Position numbers and translations under genes: made by a program. Of a stretch of DNA of 64,000 nt, positions 52,127 through 62,006 are shown piece by piece (within the stretch, counting starts at the first letter, position 1; each line of letters opens with the position of its first letter). The notes beneath the pieces were generated by a model. That model was given only the letters and a program-made list of their open reading frames with translations, did not search any database and was not told where the DNA came from. Source of the stretch: Methylomonas fluvii (lineage in GTDB: Bacteria; Pseudomonadota; Gammaproteobacteria; Methylococcales; Methylomonadaceae); the NCBI RefSeq assembly GCF_014850975.1, contig NZ_JACXST010000001.1, positions 1,178,001-1,242,000 of the forward strand, given 5' to 3'.

Positions 52127-55100
52127 AAGAGTTCAACCTCAGCGAATGGGTGCTTAACCACCGTTCCTTCACCGGCTTCATGTTGGTATTGGTGATGCTT
52201 GGTGGGATATTTGCTTATTACACGCTGGGCCAGCAGGAAGATCCGCCGTTCACCTTCCGTATCATGGTGGTCAAGACCCTATATCCCGGCGCTACCGCTT
52301 TGGAAGTCGAGCAGCAGTTGACCGATAGGTTGGAAAAGAAAATTCAGGAACTGCCTAACCTGGATTATCTGCGCAGTTACTCCAAACCCGGCGAATCGGT
52401 GATTTTCGTCACCCCGCGCGAAGATACGCCGCCTAAGGACATTCCCGAGCTTTGGTATCAAGTGCGCAAAAAAGTCGATGACATCCGCATGACGCTGCCG
52501 CCCGGCAGCATCGGGCCGTTTTTCAACGACGAATTCGGCGATACCTATAGTCTGCTCTACGCCTTCTCTGGCGACGGCTTTAATTATGCCGATCTGAAAT
52601 TAGCCGCCGATTCGGTGCGCCAACAGCTGTTGCGAGTCAAGGATGTCGAGAAGGTCGATCTGATCGGCGTGCAGGACGAAAAGATTTTCATCGAGTTTTC
52701 CGACAAGAAGCTGGCCGAACTGGGTCTGGATACGGCGGCGGTTGCCGAGGCTTTGCAGGCGCAGAACGGCATGGCGCCGGCCGGCACCGTGTTTTCCGCG
52801 CAACGCAATCTGCCGATACGCCTGACCGGCTCGTTCGACTCGGAGGATAGCGTCGCCAATATGGCGGTGCGCATCGCTAATCGCACTTTCAAGGTCAAGG
52901 ACTTTGCAAAGGTGACGCGCGGCTATGTCGATCCCGCCGAATTCAAGATGCGTTTCAACGGCAAACCAGCCCTTGGTCTCGGCGTGACGATGAACAAGAA
53001 AGGCAATGTGATCGAGCTGGAACACGCCTTGGATGACACGCTGGCCGGCATGGCAAGCGAGTTACCGTTGGGTATGGATGTGGAGCCGGTCGCCAATCAA
53101 GGGCATGTCGTAAAAACGCAAATGTCTGAATTCGGCGGCACTTTCTTCGAAGCGCTGGCCACCGTGTTGGTGGTCAGCTTCTTGAGTCTGGGCTGGCGCA
53201 CCGGTTCCGTGGTGGCGCTGACCGTGCCGCTGGTGCTGGCCGCCACTTTGCTGGTGATGCTGCTGTGCGGCATCGATTTGCAACGGATTTCCTTGGGGGC
53301 TTTGATTCTGGCGCTGGGCCTGCTGGTGGACGATGCGATGATTGCCGTCGAGATGATGGCCCGCAAACTGGAAGAAGGTTGGGACCGGATTCGTGCCGCT
53401 ACCTATGCCTACAGCGCCACCGCTTTTCCGATGTTGACCGGGACCTTGATCACCGCCGCTGGTTTCTTGCCGGTGAGTTTGGCCAAGTCGCAAGCCGGCG
53501 AATACACCGTGTCGATTTTTCAGGTGGTCGGCATCGCGATGCTACTGTCCTGGATAGGCGCGGTGGTGTTCACCCCGTATTTGGGGTTTTTGATCCTCAA
53601 AGTCCATACCGCCGCCGACGGTCCGATCCATGATTTGTTCGATACGCCGTTCTACAAGCGGCTGCGGCGTTGGGTGGATGCCTGCGTGGCGCACCGTAAC
53701 AAAGTCATCATCGCCACGCTGGCCTTGTTCGGCCTCGGCATCGTGACCTTAGTTCACGTCCCCGAACAGTTCTTCCCGCTGTCCAACCGGCCGGAAGTCA
53801 TCGTTAACCTGTGGCTGCCGGAGGGCAGCGCCTTCGAGCAAACCGAAGCCGCCGCCAAGCGCATGGAATCTTTGCTGGCTAAGGACGAAGATGTGGACTA
53901 TGTTGCCAGCTATATCGGCAGCGGCACGCCGAGATTTTTCCTGCTGATCGTGCAGCAATTGGCGAATACCAATCTGGCCGAATTGGTAGTAATGACCAAG
54001 GATAACCAGGCCCGCGAACGGGTGATGCAGCGCGTCCGGCAGCTTCTGGAGACCGACTTTCCGAATGTCAGGGGCCGGGTGAAACGCCTGAATGTCGGGC
54101 CGCCGATGGATTATCCTGTGGCGTTCAGAGTATTAGGCGAAAACCCCAACATCGTGCGCGGCATTGCCGACCAGGTAGCCGAGGTCGTGCGCAACCATCC
54201 CGGCACTGTGGATGTCAACGACGACTGGCATGACCGCATGCCGTCGTTCCGCCTGATGTTGGATCAGGACAAGGCGCGGGCCCTGGGTGTTTCGACGGCC
54301 AGCCTGTCGCAAGCCTTGCAGGCACATTACACCGGCATCCCAGTCGGGCAGTTGCGCGAGCAGGATAAATTAATCGACATCGTCTGGCGGGCCAATCCCG
54401 AATTGCGCACCGCTGCCGACGAATTGCCAGACGTCGCGGTGCGCACCGCCAATGGCAAGTCGGTAGCGCTGTCGCAGTTCGTCAAGTTCGAGACCGTGTT
54501 CGAAGACGGCGTGCGCTGGCGGCGCAACCGCTTTCCAACCGTTTCGGTGCGCGCCGACGTGGTCGACGGCATGCTGGCGCCCGACGTGTCGGCGCAAATC
54601 ATCCCGAAACTTAAACCGATACAAGACAGACTGCCAGCCGGTTATTTCATCGAGACCGGCGGCACCAAGGAAGACGCCTGGACCGCGCAGAAGTCGATTC
54701 TGATCTGGATTCCGCTGGTGCTGATCGTCACGCTGATCTTGTTGATGATGCAGTTGCAGAACCTGTCCAGGACTTTCATGGTGTTCAGCACCGCGCCGCT
54801 GGGCGTGATCGGCGCCGCCTTCGCCTTACTGCTGTTCGGGGCACCGTTCGGCTTCATGGCGCTGCTCGGCATCCTGGCACTGGCCGGCATGATCATGCGC
54901 AACTCAGTGATTCTGGTGGATCAGATCGATCAGGACGAAAAGTCGGGGCTCGATACCTGGTCGGCCATCGTCGAATCGACGGTGCGGCGTTTCCGGCCGA
55001 TCATGCTGACTGCGGCAGCGGCGATCCTGGCGATGATTCCGCTGTCGCGCAACGATTTCTTCGGCCCGCAGGCCATCGCCATCATGGGCGGGCTAACGGT

Positions 55101-55185
55101 GGCGACCGTGTTGACGGTGTTCTTCCTGCCGGCGCTGTATGCGGCTTGGTTTAGGGTGGAGCGTGCGCCGGCGGATGCAGCATAA
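52123..55185 (+). CDS. RND efflux pump (AcrB/HAE1 superfamily)
   Basis: A proton-driven inner-membrane pump of 1020 residues with the twelve-helix RND layout and two large periplasmic loops. The N-terminus (NLSEWVLNHRSFTGFMLVLV) and the proton-relay helix (ALGLLVDDAMIAVEMMARKLEEG, with the paired Asp) are clear. In the second half AGMIMRNSVILVDQIDQD is the counterpart. The sequence style is that of the broad multidrug/organic group rather than the metal (CusA) group. It forms the tripartite system with its neighbours. Confidence 0.94.
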   Translation: MKEFNLSEWVLNHRSFTGFMLVLVMLGGIFAYYTLGQQEDPPFTFRIMVVKTLYPGATALEVEQQLTDRLEKKIQELPNLDYLRSYSKPGESVIFVTPREDTPPKDIPELWYQVRKKVDDIRMTLPPGSIGPFFNDEFGDTYSLLYAFSGDGFNYADLKLAADSVRQQLLRVKDVEKVDLIGVQDEKIFIEFSDKKLAELGLDTAAVAEALQAQNGMAPAGTVFSAQRNLPIRLTGSFDSEDSVANMAVRIANRTFKVKDFAKVTRGYVDPAEFKMRFNGKPALGLGVTMNKKGNVIELEHALDDTLAGMASELPLGMDVEPVANQGHVVKTQMSEFGGTFFEALATVLVVSFLSLGWRTGSVVALTVPLVLAATLLVMLLCGIDLQRISLGALILALGLLVDDAMIAVEMMARKLEEGWDRIRAATYAYSATAFPMLTGTLITAAGFLPVSLAKSQAGEYTVSIFQVVGIAMLLSWIGAVVFTPYLGFLILKVHTAADGPIHDLFDTPFYKRLRRWVDACVAHRNKVIIATLALFGLGIVTLVHVPEQFFPLSNRPEVIVNLWLPEGSAFEQTEAAAKRMESLLAKDEDVDYVASYIGSGTPRFFLLIVQQLANTNLAELVVMTKDNQARERVMQRVRQLLETDFPNVRGRVKRLNVGPPMDYPVAFRVLGENPNIVRGIADQVAEVVRNHPGTVDVNDDWHDRMPSFRLMLDQDKARALGVSTASLSQALQAHYTGIPVGQLREQDKLIDIVWRANPELRTAADELPDVAVRTANGKSVALSQFVKFETVFEDGVRWRRNRFPTVSVRADVVDGMLAPDVSAQIIPKLKPIQDRLPAGYFIETGGTKEDAWTAQKSILIWIPLVLIVTLILLMMQLQNLSRTFMVFSTAPLGVIGAAFALLLFGAPFGFMALLGILALAGMIMRNSVILVDQIDQDEKSGLDTWSAIVESTVRRFRPIMLTAAAAILAMIPLSRNDFFGPQAIAIMGGLTVATVLTVFFLPALYAAWFRVERAPADAA

Positions 55186-55193
55186 AAAACGAG

Positions 55194-55269
55194 GTAGGGT
55201 ACGCAATGCGTACCTTTTAAAGCCTCTGCAATTGTTAAAGCCCAAGCAGGTACGCAGAGCGTACCCTAC
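55194..55269. repeat. Small palindromic intergenic element
   Basis: A 76-base element bounded by inverted ends GTAGGGTACGC (55194-55204) and GCGTACCCTAC (55259-55269). Each end is itself a hairpin (GGTACGCAATGCGTACC and GGTACGCAGAGCGTACC). It lies between the pump and outer-membrane-factor genes, and a related half-element is at 58579-58597. It resembles REP/MITE-type intergenic repeats and could also form an mRNA stem that separates the two cistrons. Confidence 0.65.
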
Positions 55270-55289
55270 GGCGCCCACGGAGTTTTACA

Positions 55290-56768
55290 ATGAATAACCG
55301 ATATTTAACACCGCTGATCGTTCTATCCTTGGCTAGTCTCATCGCCTGTACGCCAACCCGCGTCGGCGACCAAGTCGCGTTGAATAGCCCAGCAAACTGG
55401 CAACACGCGCCGAATACTCAAACCACCGAAACGTCTGACCTTAAGACTTGGTGGCAAGGTTTCAACGATCCCTTGCTGAACGAGTTGATAGACCAGGCTT
55501 TAACCGCCAACCACGATCTGAAAATCGCCACCGCTCGCGTCCGCGAAGCCAACGCGATGGTCACCGTGGCCGAAGCGGCGCTATATCCCAGCCTCGATTT
55601 CTCGCTCTCCGGTGGGCGGGAAAAACGCATCGACCGCATCGTCGGCGTGCCGAGCGGGCAAGGCATCAAATTGATTACGCCGACCGCCGATGCTGTTAGT
55701 GGCGGCTTGGCGGCGCGTTGGGAAATCGACGTGTTCGGCGGCCGGCATCTGGAAGCGGAAGCCGCCGCCGCGCAAGCCCAAGGCAGCCAGGAAGGCTTGC
55801 ATGCGGCGCAAGTCGGCCTATTGGCCCAGGTGGCGACCAATTATCTGGAGCTGCGCGGCGTGCAGCAACGCATCGGCATTCTGCAAAAAAATATTGATTT
55901 GCAGCGCGAACGGCTGAGGACATTGCAGGCATTTCTTAAAGCCGGGCTGGCTAACGAGGCGGATATTGCCCGCCAGCAAACGCTGTTGCAGGGCACCGAA
56001 GCGACGCTGCCGACACTGGTCAACGCCGAGCAAAACCTGATCCATCGTTTGGGCGTATTGCTGGGCGAACCGCCGGAAAACCTGGGAACGCGGCTGGCCT
56101 CTGCCGGCTCGTTGCCGAAGCAAGCGCCGGCCATGCCCAACTTGCTTCCGGCCGATTTACTGACGCAACGCCCCGATTTGCGCTTGGCGCAAACCGAAGT
56201 CAGCGCGGCCGCGGCCAGCCTGGGGTCGGCGCGGGCCGATCTTTATCCTAAGATAGTTTTGTCGGCCAGCGGCGGTCTCGGTGCGCTGGCGGTCGGCGGT
56301 TTTCCGAGTCTGGCCGATAGCGTTTATGCACTGGGTTCCGGCATTTCCGCGCCCATCTTCAACGCTGGCCGCATCCGCGCCCAGATTACCGCCGCCGATG
56401 CACGGCTGGAGCAAGTCGCCGCCCATTACGAGAAGACATTTTTGCTGGCATTGGAGGACGTGGAAAACGCCTTCGTCGCTCATCGTTCCGCTAGCGATAG
56501 CTTCAGCCGCTTGACCGAAGCGGAAGCCTCGGCGGAAAAAGCCTACCGGCTGGTCGATACCTTGTATAGTCGCGGCGCGGGGAATTATCTGGCTGTTTTG
56601 GATGCCCAACGCGGTAAGCTGGCTGTCAGTGACGAACGCGCCAAAGCCGAAACCGCAGTGAGCGTGGCGATGGTGTCGCTTTACAGGGCATTCGGCGGCG
56701 GCTGGACGGTTGATTCATTGGTGAGCGGTATCGACAATGAATCGATCGCTAGCCGCGACAAGCAGTAG
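55290..56768 (+). CDS. Outer-membrane efflux lipoprotein (NodT/OprM family)
   Basis: The 492-residue outer-membrane channel of the tripartite pump. It starts with a lipoprotein signal (lipobox SLIAC, Cys20) and has two similar OEP halves (LLNELIDQALTANHDLKIA and LLTQRPDLRLAQTEVSAAAAS), with long periplasmic helices and the GGxGALAVGGFPSL beta-strand region. The C-terminal helix ends with VSLYRAFGGGW, typical of the family. It follows the RND gene after the small palindromic element. Confidence 0.93.
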   Translation: MNNRYLTPLIVLSLASLIACTPTRVGDQVALNSPANWQHAPNTQTTETSDLKTWWQGFNDPLLNELIDQALTANHDLKIATARVREANAMVTVAEAALYPSLDFSLSGGREKRIDRIVGVPSGQGIKLITPTADAVSGGLAARWEIDVFGGRHLEAEAAAAQAQGSQEGLHAAQVGLLAQVATNYLELRGVQQRIGILQKNIDLQRERLRTLQAFLKAGLANEADIARQQTLLQGTEATLPTLVNAEQNLIHRLGVLLGEPPENLGTRLASAGSLPKQAPAMPNLLPADLLTQRPDLRLAQTEVSAAAASLGSARADLYPKIVLSASGGLGALAVGGFPSLADSVYALGSGISAPIFNAGRIRAQITAADARLEQVAAHYEKTFLLALEDVENAFVAHRSASDSFSRLTEAEASAEKAYRLVDTLYSRGAGNYLAVLDAQRGKLAVSDERAKAETAVSVAMVSLYRAFGGGWTVDSLVSGIDNESIASRDKQ

Positions 56769-56853
56769 CCAAACCCACGAAACTCATCGCAATTGTGCAC
56801 AGAGGAAAACCACATGACGAAACCTTATCGGCAACCCTTAACCGCGATTGTCC

Positions 56854-57798
56854 ATGAATAACGACCCTATTATTTCCATACGTGGGGTCAGCAAGACCTA
56901 CGCCGGTGGTTTCCAAGCGCTGAAAAACATCAACCTGGACATAAAGCGCGGTGAGATATTTGCTTTGCTCGGTGCCAATGGCGCAGGTAAAACCACGTTG
57001 ATCGGCGTCATCTGCGGCATCGTCAACGCCAGCGCCGGCACCATCATCGCCGACGGCCACGACACCGTCCGAGACTATCGCGCCGTGCGCGCCGCCATCG
57101 GCTTGGTACCGCAGGAATTGCACACCGACGCGTTCGAGTCGGTGTGGGCCACGGTCAGTTTCAGTCGCGGACTGTTCGGCAAGCCGCCCAACCCTGCTTA
57201 TGTGGAAAAAGTGCTGCGCGATTTATCGTTGTGGGACAAGCGCGATGCGAAAATCATGTCGCTATCCGGTGGCATGAAACGTCGGGTGTTGATCGCCAAG
57301 GCGCTGGCACATGAGCCGACGATATTGTTTTTGGATGAGCCGAGCGCGGGCGTCGATGTGGAACTGCGCCACGACATGTGGCGCATGGTTCGCGAACTGC
57401 GCGCCAACGGCACCACCATCATTCTTACTACCCATTACATCGAAGAAGCCGAAGATATGGCGGACCGCATCGGCGTCATCAATAAAGGCGAATTGATCAT
57501 CGTGGAAGACAAAGCCGTGCTGATGCGCAAACTCGGCAAGAAGCAGCTGATGTTGACTTTGCGCCAGCCGATGTCCGAGATCCCGTCAGAACTTGGTGCC
57601 TGGGCCTTAACGCTGACAGAAGACGGCGAACGCTTAGTCTACAGCTTCGACACCCAGGAAGAGGAGACTGGCATTGCCGTGCTGCTGCGCCGGCTAAGCG
57701 AACACGGTATCGATTTCAAAGACCTCAGCTCCAGCGAAAGCTCGCTGGAAGATATTTTCGTCAGCCTGGTCCACCAATCACAAGGGACGCAATCATGA
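56854..57798 (+). CDS. ABC exporter ATP-binding protein
   Basis: A 314-residue ABC-2-type ATPase with Walker [13 protein letters not shown], signature [15 protein letters not shown], Walker [13 protein letters not shown] and the H-loop [16 protein letters not shown]-terminal extension (about 235-314) is typical of drug or polysaccharide exporters of this class (DrrA/YadG-like). It starts at ATG 56854, without a good ribosome-binding site, 85 bases after the outer-membrane factor gene. It overlaps the permease gene by 4 bases. Confidence 0.92.
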   Translation: MNNDPIISIRGVSKTYAGGFQALKNINLDIKRGEIFALLGANGAGKTTLIGVICGIVNASAGTIIADGHDTVRDYRAVRAAIGLVPQELHTDAFESVWATVSFSRGLFGKPPNPAYVEKVLRDLSLWDKRDAKIMSLSGGMKRRVLIAKALAHEPTILFLDEPSAGVDVELRHDMWRMVRELRANGTTIILTTHYIEEAEDMADRIGVINKGELIIVEDKAVLMRKLGKKQLMLTLRQPMSEIPSELGAWALTLTEDGERLVYSFDTQEEETGIAVLLRRLSEHGIDFKDLSSSESSLEDIFVSLVHQSQGTQS

Positions 57799-58556
57799 AC
57801 ATCTATGGCATTCGCGCCATTTACCGCTTCGAAATGGCCCGCACCTTTCGCACGCTGGCGCAAAGCATCGCCGCGCCGGTGCTGACCACCTCGCTGTACT
57901 TCATTGTCTTCGGTAAGGCCATCGGTTCGCGGATGGGTGACATCGACAGCGTTAGCTACGGGGCCTTCATCATCCCCGGCCTGGTGATGCTGAATCTGCT
58001 CAACGAAAGCATCTCCAACGCCTCATTCGGCATTTATATGCCCAAGTGGGCCGGCACGATTTACGAGCTGCTGTCGGCGCCGGTGTCCTGGATCGAAGTG
58101 CTGCTGGGTTATGTGGGGGCGGCGGCGACCAAGTCGGTGCTGTTGGGCTTGCTGATTTTGGGCACAGCCAGACTATTCGTGCCTTACGAGATTGCCCATC
58201 CGCTGTGGATGATCGGGTTTTTACTGCTGACAGCGGTGACTTTCAGTCTGTTTGGCTTCATCATTGGTCTATGGGCCGACAGTTTTCAGAAGCTGCAGGT
58301 GGTGCCGATGTTGGTAGTGACGCCGCTGACTTTCTTGGGTGGCGCGTTCTATTCGATCAATATGCTGCCGCCCTTGTGGCAGAAAGTCACCTTGTTCAAT
58401 CCGGTGGTGTATTTGATCAGCGGCTTTCGCTGGAGCTTTTATGGCATGGCCGACGTGGATGTGGCGATGAGCATAGGCATGACCTTTGGCTTTTTGACCG
58501 TCTGTTTGATTTTTGTCTGGTGGGTATTTAAGACCGGGTACAAGATTAGAAATTAA
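57795..58556 (+). CDS. ABC-2 type permease
   Basis: The 253-residue membrane partner of the preceding ATPase, with six hydrophobic helices and the ABC-2 signature near the C-terminus ([37 protein letters not shown]). The pair resembles YadG/YadH, whose substrate is unknown. Placing an ABC-2 pair after an RND-OMF set suggests shared regulation, though not necessarily a shared channel. Confidence 0.92.
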   Translation: MNIYGIRAIYRFEMARTFRTLAQSIAAPVLTTSLYFIVFGKAIGSRMGDIDSVSYGAFIIPGLVMLNLLNESISNASFGIYMPKWAGTIYELLSAPVSWIEVLLGYVGAAATKSVLLGLLILGTARLFVPYEIAHPLWMIGFLLLTAVTFSLFGFIIGLWADSFQKLQVVPMLVVTPLTFLGGAFYSINMLPPLWQKVTLFNPVVYLISGFRWSFYGMADVDVAMSIGMTFGFLTVCLIFVWWVFKTGYKIRN

Positions 58557-58578
58557 GCCTGAATCAACGTAGCTTGGC

Positions 58579-58597
58579 AGGGTAAGCACCGCGTACC
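58579..58597. repeat. Half-copy of the GTACGC palindromic element
   Basis: AGGGTAAGCACCGCGTACC matches one hairpin of the element at 55194-55269 with a few changes, including one base off in the first arm. It lies between the permease gene and the converging pyrD. Together the two copies bracket the outer-membrane-factor and ABC genes. Confidence 0.35.
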
Positions 58598-58607
58598 ATT
58601 TGGCTGA

Positions 58608-59621
58608 TCAGATAGTGCTCAATATCTCTTCAATCAACGTCGGGCCTTTGTAGATCAATCCGCTGTATATTTGCACCAGGCTGGCGCCTGCCGCGAGTTT
58701 TTCCTGGGCGTCCGCGCTGCTGAGAATGCCGCCGGCCGCGATAATCGGCAGTTTGCCGTTCAATTCCCTCGCCAAACCTTTTACGACCCGAGTCGAACTG
58801 TCTTTAACCGGTGCGCCGCTCAAGCCGCCGGCTTCATTGGCGTGGATATGGCCTTGGATTTTATCGCGGGCGATGGTGGTGTTGGTGGCAATCACCCCGT
58901 CCATGGCAAATTCCACCAGCAATCCCGCGATGTGGCTGATTTCTTCATCCGTTAAATCCGGGGCGATTTTTACCGCGATGGGCGTGTGTTTGCCCTGTGC
59001 CGCTTGCAACTTCAGTTGTTCTTCTTTCAAAGCGCTGAGTAATTGCTTGATCTCGTCGCCTTGCTGCAGTTGCCGTAAATTCTTGGTGTTGGGCGAGGAA
59101 ATGTTGATCGTGATATAGCTCGCCGCTGCGTAGCTTTTCCTTAGGCCGATCAAATAATCTTCAGTCGCGTTTTCCAAGGGCGTATCGGCGTTCTTACCAA
59201 TATTGATGCCCAAAATGCCGCGATACTGGCAAGTGCCGACTTGCGCCAATAAATGATCGATACCCTGGTTGTTAAAACCCATCCGGTTGATGATGGCCTG
59301 ATGTTCCGGCAGGCGGAACAGGCGCGGTTTGGGGTTGCCGGGTTGCGGGCGCGGTGTGACGGTGCCGATTTCGATAAAACCAAAACCCAGCTCGGCCAAG
59401 GCGTCGATGTAATCGCCGTTTTTATCCAGGCCGGCCGCCAGTCCCAGCGGGTTTTTAAAATTCAAGCCCATCACCTTGACCGGCTTGTCGCTGACTTTGG
59501 GTTTGCTCAAACCCGACAAGCCGCTGCGCTGGGCGAGTTTTAACAAATCCAGCGTGACATGATGCGCAGTTTCCGGGTCCAGGGAGAACAGTAGGGGGCG
59601 TAGCAAGGGGTAAAGGTTCAT
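58608..59621 (-). CDS. pyrD: Dihydroorotate dehydrogenase, class 2 (quinone)
   Basis: Oxidises dihydroorotate to orotate in pyrimidine synthesis, passing electrons to quinone at the inner membrane. The 337 residues are the class 2 length. The N-terminal membrane-associating helices ([17 protein letters not shown]) come first, then the FMN barrel with [28 protein letters not shown], the catalytic serine in [11 protein letters not shown], and the C-terminal [17 protein letters not shown] and [13 protein letters not shown]. It overlaps thiO by 4 bases. Confidence 0.96.
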   Translation of the reverse strand: MNLYPLLRPLLFSLDPETAHHVTLDLLKLAQRSGLSGLSKPKVSDKPVKVMGLNFKNPLGLAAGLDKNGDYIDALAELGFGFIEIGTVTPRPQPGNPKPRLFRLPEHQAIINRMGFNNQGIDHLLAQVGTCQYRGILGINIGKNADTPLENATEDYLIGLRKSYAAASYITINISSPNTKNLRQLQQGDEIKQLLSALKEEQLKLQAAQGKHTPIAVKIAPDLTDEEISHIAGLLVEFAMDGVIATNTTIARDKIQGHIHANEAGGLSGAPVKDSSTRVVKGLARELNGKLPIIAAGGILSSADAQEKLAAGASLVQIYSGLIYKGPTLIEEILSTI

Positions 59622-60721
59622 GGCGCGGGTGCTCGGTTTGGGGAATACGGGGTCGGGTCGAGTTCGGTGGTGCGGTTCAAAATCAAATCGGCCAACAACT
59701 TTGCAGATGCCGGGCCCATCACTAGGCCATTTCTAAAATGGCCGGCGTTGATGCTGAGATTTTCGATCTCGGGATGTCGCCCAACCGTGGGTATGCCTTG
59801 CGGGCTGCCTGGCCGCAGGCCGGCCCAATGGTGGCAGACGGGATAGTTTTTCAAGGTCGGCAGTAATTCGGTGGCGAATTGGTAAAGCTGTCGTTTGGCG
59901 TCTTCGGTGGTGACTTTGTGAAAGCCGGCTTGCTCCACGGTGCTGCCCGCCAGGATTTTTCCGTCGCGGCGCGGGATCAAATATTGATCGCCGTCCAATA
60001 CCATATAAGACAAGGTGCTAGGCGTGGCGTCAAACAACAGCATCTGCCCTCTGACCGGCTTGATTTGCAAGTCTACCGGCCAATCCGGCAATAAATCCTG
60101 CATTAAATCGGTCGTCCAGGCGCCGGCGCTGACGATCAGGTGCTGAGCGGTGTAGGTGCCGTTGTTGGTGTCAATGCGCTCAACTCGGTGGTTGGCGATG
60201 CCGATCTTGCGAATTTCAGTACTATCCAGAAATTTCACGCCGGATTGTATTAAGTAAGCGTGGAGTGATTTTAATAATCTGGGATTGCGGGCTTGGGCAA
60301 TTCCCGGCAGCCACAGCGGTTGGTCGAGATCGCTGGTAAACGGCTCGGTCAATGCCGTTGCTGCCGGTTGGTAGTCGATGTGGTAATGCTCGCACCATTG
60401 TATGGCTTGTGCGTAGTCCGGGTTTTTGCAGATCAGCATGCCGCAGTCATACCATTCAGGGTCGATACCGGTCGCGGCGAGCAGTTCCTGGCTTAAGGCC
60501 GGGTATTTTTTTAAGCTGTTGACCGCCAGTTCGGAGATGGCTGCGGCTTGGCGCCAGGGATAAATCGGCAGCAAAATGCCGCCGCCGGCCCATGACGCTT
60601 CCTGGCCCGGTTTGGATTTGTCGAGGATGGTGACGTCGCGGCCGGCCAGGCGCAGTTCGCGAGCGGCTAATAGGCCGCTGATACCGCCGCCGATGATCAG
60701 AATATCCAGGTGTGTGGTCAT
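59618..60721 (-). CDS. thiO: Glycine oxidase ThiO
   Basis: A FAD-dependent oxidase of the DAO family that turns glycine into iminoglycine for the thiazole ring of thiamine. The 367-residue protein starts with the dinucleotide-binding [19 protein letters not shown] and [14 protein letters not shown]. Later it has [31 protein letters not shown] and the C-terminal [20 protein letters not shown] and [20 protein letters not shown]. No other thiamine genes are nearby. Thiamine diphosphate serves transketolase, but linkage to pyrD suggests only shared housekeeping. Confidence 0.9.
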   Translation of the reverse strand: MTTHLDILIIGGGISGLLAARELRLAGRDVTILDKSKPGQEASWAGGGILLPIYPWRQAAAISELAVNSLKKYPALSQELLAATGIDPEWYDCGMLICKNPDYAQAIQWCEHYHIDYQPAATALTEPFTSDLDQPLWLPGIAQARNPRLLKSLHAYLIQSGVKFLDSTEIRKIGIANHRVERIDTNNGTYTAQHLIVSAGAWTTDLMQDLLPDWPVDLQIKPVRGQMLLFDATPSTLSYMVLDGDQYLIPRRDGKILAGSTVEQAGFHKVTTEDAKRQLYQFATELLPTLKNYPVCHHWAGLRPGSPQGIPTVGRHPEIENLSINAGHFRNGLVMGPASAKLLADLILNRTTELDPTPYSPNRAPAP

Positions 60722-61035
60722 GCAAATGCCGAGGAAAACGGGTGTAAGAAGGCTTTTTTAAGGTAACACGAAGGCGGCTTATTTTGATAGGGTTTGCCGA
60801 TTGTCCATGGGTGTGTAAAAAAGCAAATGACTGTTGTTAATTTTTGACAAATATGGATTATAGTTTATAAAGTATTTGTATCTTATTGATATAAAACAAA
60901 TTTTTTGGGTAAAAAAAATAGACTTAAAACTTGTAAGGCTAGTGTTTTGCTGCTATTATTGCCCACGTGAAGAAATCCTGTGTTGCTATAAAGCCAATTC
61001 AGTCTTAACAATAACTACCCTTGGGGGGAACAACA
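60722..61035. other. AT-rich upstream region of the outer-membrane protein gene
   Basis: A gap of 314 bases between thiO and the outer-membrane protein gene. It is clearly AT-richer than its surroundings, with a strong sigma-70 promoter (separate entry) and A/T runs (60885-60925) that could act as an UP-like or regulatory region. No small gene is evident. Confidence 0.45.
60844..60871 (+). promoter_or_regulatory. Strong sigma-70 promoter of the outer-membrane protein gene
   Basis: Perfect TTGACA (60844-60849), a 16-base spacer and TATAAA (60866-60871, 5 of 6). The start near 60878 would give a leader of about 158 bases before the ATG at 61036, long enough for post-transcriptional control. 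The gene has a strong ribosome-binding site and its own terminator, so it is probably abundant. Confidence 0.55.
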
Positions 61036-61938
61036 ATGAGTTTTACTAATACCAAATTAGCGCTGGGCGTTGCCGCAGCGACTTTGACAATGGCTGGAGC
61101 ATTCATTGCCCCACAAGCCCAAGCTGCCGGTTCCAGTGCTGAGCGCGTTGCTGACGCTGCCGCCAGAAAAACCGAAGCTCTGGAAGCGCAAATGCAACAA
61201 ATGGCTGATCAAATGCAAGCCATGCAAGCCGAATTGAGCCGCGTTAAATCTTCATCTGCCAGCTCTACTGCTGCGAATGCAAAAGTTCAAGAGTTGGATC
61301 AATGGATGGCGTCTGTTAAGTCAACTCCAGCTCAAGCGTCTGCAAAAGACAATTTGGTAGCGGTTCGTGGCGGTTGGCAAGCTTTGGATCATGCCAGAGG
61401 AAGCACTGTCTTCCCAACGCATAATGGCGCATTCTTATCCAACAACCAAAACAATGAAGGTTTTTACTTCGGTGGTGCGTTTGACTTCAACGTGAACAAT
61501 GATTTGTTCGGATTGGTGGATGACACGTCTTTCGCTATTGAGTTGGGTATTGAATATGCTCAATACGGTACTGGTGCAAACACTGTATCGAGTGGTTACT
61601 ATGTGCCATCTCTCAATGCAACGGCGATTACTGATGACACTAAAGCAACTGATGCTCGCTTGAGAATCAATGCATCGCCAAAAATCAAATTCATGCACGG
61701 CAGCAAATTCCGTCCTTGGTTGATTCCGGTTGGTCTGGACATCAACATTCTGGGCGTGCCTTCCAACGCGGTTTCCGTGTTGAATGCCGGTATGAACTTC
61801 GGTGCTGGCGCCGAATATGACATCTTCAGAGGCATCGTATTGGGTTCCGACGTGCGTTACCACTACTCAACCAGCAAATTGGACGGTACACCTACCGACG
61901 GTTTCAGTGCTGGCGGCTACTTAGGTTTCAAATTCTAA
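61036..61938 (+). CDS. Outer-membrane beta-barrel protein with coiled-coil N-terminus
   Basis: A 300-residue exported protein. A signal peptide (1 to about 34, ending PQAQA-AG) is followed by a coiled coil at about 40-75 (TEALEAQMQQMADQMQAMQA), as in porins with periplasmic trimer stalks. The rest is rich in alternating strands (FYFGGAFDFNVNNDLFGLVD, FGAGAEYDIFRGIVLGSDVR) and ends in FKF, with the C-terminal Phe expected of a barrel. The ATG at 61036 follows GGGGGGAA; the earlier in-frame codon lies inside it. I do not recognise a named family. Probably a porin or structural barrel. Confidence 0.85.
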   Translation: MSFTNTKLALGVAAATLTMAGAFIAPQAQAAGSSAERVADAAARKTEALEAQMQQMADQMQAMQAELSRVKSSSASSTAANAKVQELDQWMASVKSTPAQASAKDNLVAVRGGWQALDHARGSTVFPTHNGAFLSNNQNNEGFYFGGAFDFNVNNDLFGLVDDTSFAIELGIEYAQYGTGANTVSSGYYVPSLNATAITDDTKATDARLRINASPKIKFMHGSKFRPWLIPVGLDINILGVPSNAVSVLNAGMNFGAGAEYDIFRGIVLGSDVRYHYSTSKLDGTPTDGFSAGGYLGFKF

Positions 61939-61960
61939 GTTGACACTTAGTTAGCACGCA

Positions 61961-61992
61961 AAAGGGAAGGTGTCACAGCCTTCCCTTTTTTT
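61961..61992 (+). terminator. Terminator after the outer-membrane protein gene
   Basis: AAAGGGAAGG (61961-61970) and CCTTCCCTTT (61979-61988) form a perfect 10-bp stem with an 8-base loop, followed by TTTT. It lies 22 bases after the stop and directly before the proline iminopeptidase gene. Confidence 0.85.
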
Positions 61993-62006
61993 ATGGATGA
62001 AAAACA

